Origin: JAQWQB01 sp047636995 | Lineage (GTDB): Bacteria; Bacteroidota; Bacteroidia; Flavobacteriales_D; Sanyastnellaceae | Assembly (NCBI GenBank): GCA_047636995.1 | Contig: JBLIGQ010000009.1 | Coordinates: forward strand, 22,390-86,389 | Reading direction: 5' to 3' | DNA: 64,000 bases | Shown here: positions 58,707 to 64,000 of the stretch, piece by piece | Layout: every line of letters begins with the position of its first letter | How positions within the stretch are numbered: position 1 is the first letter of the stretch | Made by a program: the position numbers and the translations under genes | The notes under the pieces: model-generated | The model's database searches: none | The model's input: the letters and a program-made list of their open reading frames with translations, nothing else | Told to the model about the DNA's origin: nothing

Positions 58707-61310
58707 TTAGAAAAGCAGTCCGCCTGGACCTCCCCTTGCTTGAAGTTTTAAGTCTTGAAGAAGTGAAGACTTGACGTTCAATTGAACGCTGAAACTTTGC
58801 CTGATTCCGAATGGAATCATGTTGAAAGTAAGTTCCCAGCAATGCAAATCCCAATACACATTGATGGTCGTTGGAGTCATCTCACCTGCTACGAGGTCAT
58901 AACCACTATCAATTCCAATTTTCCATCGTTTGAAAACGGTCATATCTCCTCTAAACAGCACAGACTGTGTAATAGCTGAACTGTCTTGCTGAAGTTGAGT
59001 ATCCCAAAGACGGTTCAACCCTAGTGTGTAGTTCAGGTTCAGTGACCACGGAATTGTAAAGTCTACATAATCACGTCTGTTTTGGTTCACCGTCTCCAGT
59101 GTTTGCTCATCTACATTTGACAAGTCTTTTTCTCCTTGCTTATTCTTGCTTCGAATATTCATTCCCAAAGCTGCGCTTGCGCTTTTCAGCCTCAAGAGTC
59201 CGGCATTATTTTCAGCAAGGAAAGTATTGATTGAATTCCCGCTGCTATCTCGAGTATAAGCTGAATGCCTGCTGTTCACATTCAAGGTCACATTCTTGAA
59301 CAAGGTGGTAAATCCACGCATAGAAATGTCACTCAAATTCAACGAATCTGCAATCATATTATAGCTTCCTGAAATCAAGAAGTTCTCAATGATCTTTTGC
59401 TTCTTGGTGGCATTAGCACTACTCCCTTGGGACGAAGCAGATTTATCTCTAGTTTTCATTTCCAAGTTGTTCGCCATCGAGAAATTGAGGTTGAACTGCT
59501 CATTGGAGTTACCTGGGCGGAAACGCGCTGCATCAAAGGCATTGTAGGTTACCAGCTCCCCTGTTTCATCATCATACAAGAAGTTTGTTCTGTTTGCATA
59601 AGGCACATATGAAACACCCAATTGCGGTGTTATTACATGTCTAATGGCCTTGATCTTTTCAGCTTTCCGGAAATTGAATGTCCCATAGAATCGGGTATTG
59701 AAACTCCCGCTCACCCTCCAATCTCTCGCAGCAATGAAGTTTGACAATGTATCAATTGAGGCATTCCCTAGATCATCTGTTGTTACCCCAACAGATTTAA
59801 AAGACCAATATTCATTGAAGTTGAACGAAGGTGTAAAGGTCATGAAACCAATTTTTGCCTGGCTAGACAATGCTGCAGTATGACGAATTCCCGTTTGTGA
59901 TTTTCGGACAAGCTCAGATGATTCATCCCACCGAAACTGCTGCTGTTTTTCAGTTACAAAATTCTCGTAAGTTGCTGAATATGTTAAACCGATTTGATCA
60001 TACCATTTCTTTCCACCGGCAGTTTTACCTAGCCAAGTAGAGATGGGTAAGTTCTTTCGTGTTCTGTTCAAGGTGACTCCAGGCAGCAATAAATCTACAT
60101 TTTCAGTTGTTGAATTTTGTGAATGTCTGGCGTTTACAGTTAAATTATAAGGTGTTCCAGGGAACGACTTGTTCCACTGAATGCTTGACGTAAAAGTATT
60201 GCTCAAGAAATCTGTTTGTGAACTATTTAAGTTGTTTCGAAAATTGTCTCTTGTCCCAAAATTGATGTTCGCAGAAAACCTGCTATTCGGTCTTGCTTTT
60301 GGATCTTGGGTGTGGTTCCAACGAATAAAAAACTCAGTGTTCTTAGTATAATCAGGCAACTCTGGAATACTCGTTTTCAAAACTGTTCGAGAGATATTAA
60401 ATGCACCGCTGTACTTATAGCGACGTTTGTAGTTCGTAATGTTCTTCACACTCCAACTTCCCCTTGAATAGATATCTCCTAGAATGCGCGTGTCAACAAA
60501 ACGACCTATTGGAAAATAATAGCCTCCATCTTTCAAGAAATACCCAAGGTTATTGGCATTTCCATATCCAGGGATAATAATGCCATGTGAAGATTCATTT
60601 TTCGTCGGAAACCACCCAAAAGGCAATCCGAGAGGTAGCGGCACCTTTCGGATTTTCAGATACAAAGGCCCAGATACAACCTTGTCATTGGGAATGATAA
60701 TGGCTTTACTAAGTTGAAAGTGGTAATGTGGATTCTCGGCATCACAAGTGGTGAATTTTCCTCGTCTAATATGAATCCACTCATTTTCTTGTCGTTTTGA
60801 CTCTTCGGCAATAAAAATAGCATCACCCTCTTGGGTTACAGACATCTTGCTGTATCCTTTCTTCGTTTTAAAGTTATAGCAGAGGTAATCTTGGGTAAAC
60901 TTTTGACCATTGTCATTCATTTGAGGCTTTCCAACCAGCACTCCCGCGGTGTCAAGCACTCCTGCAGCACACGCCATGTTATCTGCAAAACTGTATTCCA
61001 CAAAAGCCGCTTCCAGCACCATGGTTTCGTACTTTATAATGGCATCACCGTATAGGAGCACTTTGTTCTGGAGGGCATCTAAAACGATGGAATCAGTGGC
61101 GTCATAAAAAATAGATTGATTCACAACATCTGAAGAAACACTATCTTCAGGTAGTGCCGCGTTATTCAAAGAAAGCGTGTCAGGCACGCTATTTGGAGTA
61201 GCTGAAAGTGAATCATTTGGAACTTCTGTCTGCGAAAAAGTCAGAAACGGCCCCATTATCAACACCAATGCGAGGATAATTTGATGGACATAGGTCTTAA
61301 TACCGGACAT
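58707..61310 (-). CDS. lptD: LPS-assembly protein LptD
   Basis: Outer-membrane beta-barrel that inserts lipopolysaccharide into the outer leaflet. A signal peptide (KTYVHQIILALVLIMGPFLTFSQ) is followed by an OstA-like periplasmic jelly-roll (about residues 60-215, with DALQNKVLLYGDAIIKYETMVLEAA). The large barrel has YYFPIGRFVDTRILGDIYSRGSW and many alternating aromatic strands, ending at a C-terminal strand. The ATG at 61310 is chosen for the signal peptide; upstream ATGs (61331, 61340, 61352) are possible, but the TAGCTTTG element at 61351-61358 rules out the furthest. Length about 867 agrees with Bacteroidota LptD. Confidence 0.93.
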   Translation of the reverse strand: MSGIKTYVHQIILALVLIMGPFLTFSQTEVPNDSLSATPNSVPDTLSLNNAALPEDSVSSDVVNQSIFYDATDSIVLDALQNKVLLYGDAIIKYETMVLEAAFVEYSFADNMACAAGVLDTAGVLVGKPQMNDNGQKFTQDYLCYNFKTKKGYSKMSVTQEGDAIFIAEESKRQENEWIHIRRGKFTTCDAENPHYHFQLSKAIIIPNDKVVSGPLYLKIRKVPLPLGLPFGWFPTKNESSHGIIIPGYGNANNLGYFLKDGGYYFPIGRFVDTRILGDIYSRGSWSVKNITNYKRRYKYSGAFNISRTVLKTSIPELPDYTKNTEFFIRWNHTQDPKARPNSRFSANINFGTRDNFRNNLNSSQTDFLSNTFTSSIQWNKSFPGTPYNLTVNARHSQNSTTENVDLLLPGVTLNRTRKNLPISTWLGKTAGGKKWYDQIGLTYSATYENFVTEKQQQFRWDESSELVRKSQTGIRHTAALSSQAKIGFMTFTPSFNFNEYWSFKSVGVTTDDLGNASIDTLSNFIAARDWRVSGSFNTRFYGTFNFRKAEKIKAIRHVITPQLGVSYVPYANRTNFLYDDETGELVTYNAFDAARFRPGNSNEQFNLNFSMANNLEMKTRDKSASSQGSSANATKKQKIIENFLISGSYNMIADSLNLSDISMRGFTTLFKNVTLNVNSRHSAYTRDSSGNSINTFLAENNAGLLRLKSASAALGMNIRSKNKQGEKDLSNVDEQTLETVNQNRRDYVDFTIPWSLNLNYTLGLNRLWDTQLQQDSSAITQSVLFRGDMTVFKRWKIGIDSGYDLVAGEMTPTTINVYWDLHCWELTFNMIPFGIRQSFSVQLNVKSSLLQDLKLQARGGPGGLLF

Positions 61311-61350
61311 GCAGAGATTAAATTTGAGCATTAGGGCCATTGAAGCAGCC

Positions 61351-61358
61351 AAAGCTAA
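61351..61358 (-). promoter_or_regulatory. -7 promoter element of lptD
   Basis: The minus strand reads TAGCTTTG in the divergent region shared with the amidase gene. Confidence 0.45.
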
Positions 61359-61373
61359 TTATAAAGTCCCTAT

Positions 61374-62606
61374 ATGAAAAGGATTGAATCACAGACAAAC
61401 AAAAGAAAGGTGACGTTACACAAACGCATTGCCCTCTTATTTCTTGCCCTTACCTTTTCGTTTTTCGTTGGATTCACCCTCAGCGAACCTACAGGAGCTA
61501 TTCGGACATTGGTCTTAGACGCGGGACACGGAGGCTCAGACCCAGGGAATTTAGGCACCGGCAGATATAAAACTACAGAGAAGGATATTACTCTAGAGGT
61601 AACACTTCGGCTCAAAAAATATATTGAAGAAGCGTTTCCAGAAATCAACATTGTACTCACACGGGATGGCGATACGTTCCCTTCGCTCAATGACCGCGTA
61701 GAAATTGCAAATTCATCCAAAGCAGATTTATTCATTTCAATACACTGTGATGCTTTCACAAAATCTTCGGCGAAAGGATCTGGAACGTATGTGATGGGAA
61801 TGCACAGATCGAAGGAATCTTTGCGTGTTTCAATGAAGGAAAATGCTTCTATCTATAAGGAGAAGAATTACGAGGAGAATTACAGCTTTGACCCAGATGA
61901 CCCTGATACATACATTGCGTTGACACTTCGTCAAAACGCCTATTTGGATCAGAGTTTGTTGCTCTCGAAAAAGATTCAAGATCAATTCAGAGACCGCGTC
62001 GGACGAATTGACCGGGGCGTAAGACAGGCTGGATTCTTCGTTATCTGTTTTACAAGTATGCCTAGTGCGCTAGTAGAATTGGGGTTTCTGACCAATCCAG
62101 ATGAAGAGGACTTTTTGAACAGTGACAAAGGAAAGTCATATATGGCTTCAGGCATTTTCAGGGCATTTAAGGAGTACAAATCTGAAATGGAGCAAGTTGA
62201 AAGCACTCAACCCCCTGCTGCTAGTTCATTTGAAAAAGAGAATGAAAAGGCTGGTGATCCGCAAGACCAATCTCCTCCTGCCAAGCTTACTGAATCAGAA
62301 GATCCCGATTGGACGAAAAAAATCGCTCACAAAAAAATCAATAAAGGTGTTCGCTTTCAAGTTCAAATTGTGACTTCAAATGTAAAAATTTCTTTAAATG
62401 AGGACCAATTCCATGGCCTCCCCGAGGTAGATGAGTACTTTAGCAACGGATTATTCAAATACGCTGCAGGAAGCACAAAAGACTACAAAGAGGCGAAAGC
62501 CATGCAGGAAATATTAAGAAACCACGGCTTCTCAGGAGCGTTCGTTATTGCGTTTTACGACAATGATCGCATCGCATTAGATGAAGCTCTTAAGAAACAA
62601 CCCTAA
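61374..62606 (+). CDS. N-acetylmuramoyl-L-alanine amidase (Amidase_3) with C-terminal SPOR-like region
   Basis: Cleaves the amide between MurNAc and the stem peptide in the periplasm, in cell separation. A membrane-anchoring or signal helix (about residues 20-38) precedes the amidase_3 domain (about 42-270). Zinc residues lie in VLDAGHGGSDPGN (His), EKDITLEV (Glu), ISIHCDAF (His) and the catalytic Glu in ALVELGFLTNPDEEDF. The linker is Pro/Glu-rich. The final 85 residues (GVRFQVQIVTSNVKIS and KDYKEAKAMQEILRNHGFSGAFVIAF) look like a SPOR-type peptidoglycan-binding fold. Divergent from lptD, 12 bases before the MCE gene. Confidence 0.92.
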   Translation: MKRIESQTNKRKVTLHKRIALLFLALTFSFFVGFTLSEPTGAIRTLVLDAGHGGSDPGNLGTGRYKTTEKDITLEVTLRLKKYIEEAFPEINIVLTRDGDTFPSLNDRVEIANSSKADLFISIHCDAFTKSSAKGSGTYVMGMHRSKESLRVSMKENASIYKEKNYEENYSFDPDDPDTYIALTLRQNAYLDQSLLLSKKIQDQFRDRVGRIDRGVRQAGFFVICFTSMPSALVELGFLTNPDEEDFLNSDKGKSYMASGIFRAFKEYKSEMEQVESTQPPAASSFEKENEKAGDPQDQSPPAKLTESEDPDWTKKIAHKKINKGVRFQVQIVTSNVKISLNEDQFHGLPEVDEYFSNGLFKYAAGSTKDYKEAKAMQEILRNHGFSGAFVIAFYDNDRIALDEALKKQP

Positions 62607-62618
62607 GTCCCGAAACCA

Positions 62619-63659
62619 TTGAAAGGCGTCTCAAAAGAATTCAAAATAGGAGCAATTGTGATAATCAGTCTTGTGCTGCTCATCATAGGAGTTACCTACC
62701 TCAAAGGAATCAACATCTTCGCTAACGACAAGGTGTTTCATGCAGTCTATTCAAAAGTAGATGGACTCGGTCCTTCGAATCCTGTGATCTTGAATGGACT
62801 AAAAATAGGACAAGTAAAAGGCGTAGACTTCGCTCCAATTGGAGACGGCAGCATTGTTGTTGACTTCACCATTGATAAGGAAGAATTAAACATCCCTTCT
62901 GATTCTAAAGCAAGGATTTTTAGTTCAGATTTCTTTGGTTCCAAGGCCATTGATATTATACTTGGTTCAGATTCTACAAAGGCAATTCACGGAGACACGC
63001 TTGATTCTGAAATTGAAATGGGGCTGGCTGACGCGGTGCGTAAAGAGCTTGAACCCCTGAAACAAAAAACGAACGAATTAATTTTAGGTGTTGATGAGAT
63101 CATCACGAACCTCAATGCCGTTTTTAATGATGATGCAACCCAAGGACTGCCGAAGGTTTTCACCAGCCTGCAGTCAACTATGGAGAACCTTGAAAAAACA
63201 TCTGTAAGGCTTGACCAGACTATTGCAGAGAACCAAGCAACAGTTGGCTCCATCTTTAAAAACGTTGAAAGCATTACCAAGAATCTTTCCAACAACAATG
63301 AAAAACTAAGTAACATCATCACTAATTTTGATGCAATAAGTGATTCACTAGCAAAAGTGAGCTTCGCCAGCACCATAGCCAAAGCAGACAAAGCGCTTCT
63401 TTCATTTGCTGAAATCACTGAAAAAATAAACAATGGAGAAGGTTCACTTGCTCAGCTTATTAACAACGATACACTCCATACATCTATCTTAGAGACCAAT
63501 AAAGAGGTTCAATACCTCATAAATGACTTGTACATGAACCCTTGGAGGTATGTACATGTTTCTATCTTTGGTAAGAAACCGAAGGAGAAGTACTCCAAAA
63601 GAGAATTGAAACAGCTTCGTAATTTAATTGACGAAGAGTTAAACTCAGCGGAGGACTAA
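62619..63659 (+). CDS. MlaD-family (MCE) phospholipid transport protein
   Basis: 346 residues. A single N-terminal membrane helix (about 9-26, IGAIVIISLVLLIIGVTYL) anchors an MCE domain (about 37-115; VDGLGPSNPVILNGLKIGQVKGVDF). A long helical coiled region follows to residue 300, then a C-terminal SIFGKKPKEKYSKREL segment. It is the substrate-binding part of a Mla-type ABC system that moves phospholipids between the membranes. The start is TTG (TTGAAAGGC); no in-frame ATG gives a reasonable N-terminus. mlaE/mlaF are not in the window. Twelve bases after the amidase gene, probably one operon. Confidence 0.9.
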   Translation: MKGVSKEFKIGAIVIISLVLLIIGVTYLKGINIFANDKVFHAVYSKVDGLGPSNPVILNGLKIGQVKGVDFAPIGDGSIVVDFTIDKEELNIPSDSKARIFSSDFFGSKAIDIILGSDSTKAIHGDTLDSEIEMGLADAVRKELEPLKQKTNELILGVDEIITNLNAVFNDDATQGLPKVFTSLQSTMENLEKTSVRLDQTIAENQATVGSIFKNVESITKNLSNNNEKLSNIITNFDAISDSLAKVSFASTIAKADKALLSFAEITEKINNGEGSLAQLINNDTLHTSILETNKEVQYLINDLYMNPWRYVHVSIFGKKPKEKYSKRELKQLRNLIDEELNSAED

Positions 63660-63674
63660 TCGTAACTGTCAACT

Positions 63675-64000
63675 ATGATTGCACAAATTATTTTCATACT
63701 CCTACTTGGGGTAAGCACATATTTCTTCGCGAAACGCATTCGAGAAATTCGTCGCAACATCAAACTTGGACAAGACATTGACAGATCAGACAATGCTTCT
63801 GACCGGTGGAAAACATTGGCGATGGTGGCTATTGGACAATCAAAAATGGTCAAGAAGCCTATTTCTGGAATCTTACACATCTTAGTTTATGTTGGCTTTG
63901 TACTAATCAATATTGAAGTATTAGAAATCATAATTGATGGGATCTTTGGCACACACAGAGCCTTTGCTCAACTTGGCTTTGGAGGGCTTTACAACTTTCT
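63675..64000 (+). CDS. Membrane-bound Fe-S oxidoreductase (HdrD/GlpC-like), 3' truncated
   Basis: Only the first 108 residues are in the window. They give an N-terminal membrane helix (IAQIIFILLLGVSTYFFAKRI), a charged stretch RIREIRRNIKLGQD and a second hydrophobic region (GILHILVYVGFVLINIEVLEIIIDGIFG). This is the membrane domain found at the start of Bacteroidota '(Fe-S)-binding protein' oxidoreductases, which commonly follow an MCE/MlaD gene. The Cys-rich Fe-S and CCG domains would lie beyond the edge. It begins 15 bases after the MCE stop. Identity rests on the N-terminal pattern and gene order. Confidence 0.7.
   Translation, partial: MIAQIIFILLLGVSTYFFAKRIREIRRNIKLGQDIDRSDNASDRWKTLAMVAIGQSKMVKKPISGILHILVYVGFVLINIEVLEIIIDGIFGTHRAFAQLGFGGLYNF

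Noticed and set aside
62566..62618. An ATG start for the MCE gene
   Set aside because: No in-frame ATG yields a sensible N-terminus before the membrane helix; TTG at 62619 fits the family length.

Overview
The window is a compact, gene-dense stretch of a chromosome from a marine-type member of the Bacteroidota, most likely Flavobacteriales close to the Cryomorphaceae/Schleiferiaceae/Crocinitomicaceae. Placement rests on several features: C-terminal type IX secretion (T9SS) sorting tails; a fused SecDF; a bacillithiol gene (bshB1); a saproxanthin/myxol-type carotenoid operon; almost no Shine-Dalgarno sequences; and the Bacteroidota -7 promoter element TAnnTTTG upstream of many genes. No CRISPR array, insertion sequence, phage or integrase was seen.

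Layout. 1-7.3 kb: end of an M3 peptidase, then minus-strand threonylcarbamoyl-AMP synthase, DNA polymerase IV, a secreted CarboxypepD_reg-like protein, 3-hydroxybutyryl-CoA dehydrogenase and a T9SS-exported M43 metalloprotease. 7.3-15.3 kb: voltage-gated K+ channel with a zinc-ribbon tail, acyl-CoA synthetase, PAP2 phosphatase, fluoride channel CrcB, PafA-like phosphatase, M61 peptidase and small membrane proteins. 15.3-25.4 kb: DUF4159 protein, SecDF, TatA, Na+/Ca2+ antiporter, AlkB-like dioxygenase, PanB, RluA-type pseudouridine synthase, thioredoxin reductase, M15 peptidase, CorA. 25.4-28.1 kb: SelO, MsrA, MsrB on the minus strand. 28.1-29.3 kb: the only sparse region, with a small membrane-protein frame broken by an in-frame TGA, stacked hairpins and tRNA-His. 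29.3-34.1 kb: glycosyltransferase and flippase, BshB1-glutathione peroxidase pair, M23/LysM endopeptidase.

34.1-40.8 kb is an eight-gene carotenoid operon (crtI, crtB, an unknown secreted protein, idi, crtD-like, cruF-like, crtZ, fused crtYcd). Its members overlap or nearly abut. Together they predict conversion of IPP/DMAPP to a 3-hydroxylated monocyclic carotenoid of the saproxanthin/myxol kind. ispH, the last MEP-pathway step, lies 5 kb away. 40.8-47 kb: minus-strand EEP nuclease, two rhomboid proteases, MutL, a small membrane protein and IspH. 47-50 kb: small secreted proteins and a saccharopine dehydrogenase-like enzyme.

50-54.6 kb holds four co-directional exported proteins (DUF4476, CsgG-like/TPR lipoprotein, LPP20 lipoprotein, short LPP20-like lipoprotein). 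This is the best candidate for an undescribed envelope system. Next to it (54.6-56 kb) are two decayed relics of secreted repeat/dockerin-like proteins, beside an intact T9SS protein carrying four exact-length 72-bp repeats. 58.7-64 kb is an envelope block: LptD, divergent amidase, MlaD-type MCE protein and the start of a membrane Fe-S oxidoreductase. Two themes run through the window. Several start codons lie only 4-7 bases after a TAnnTTTG element, which suggests leaderless mRNAs. Many convergent gene pairs overlap or touch at their stop codons.
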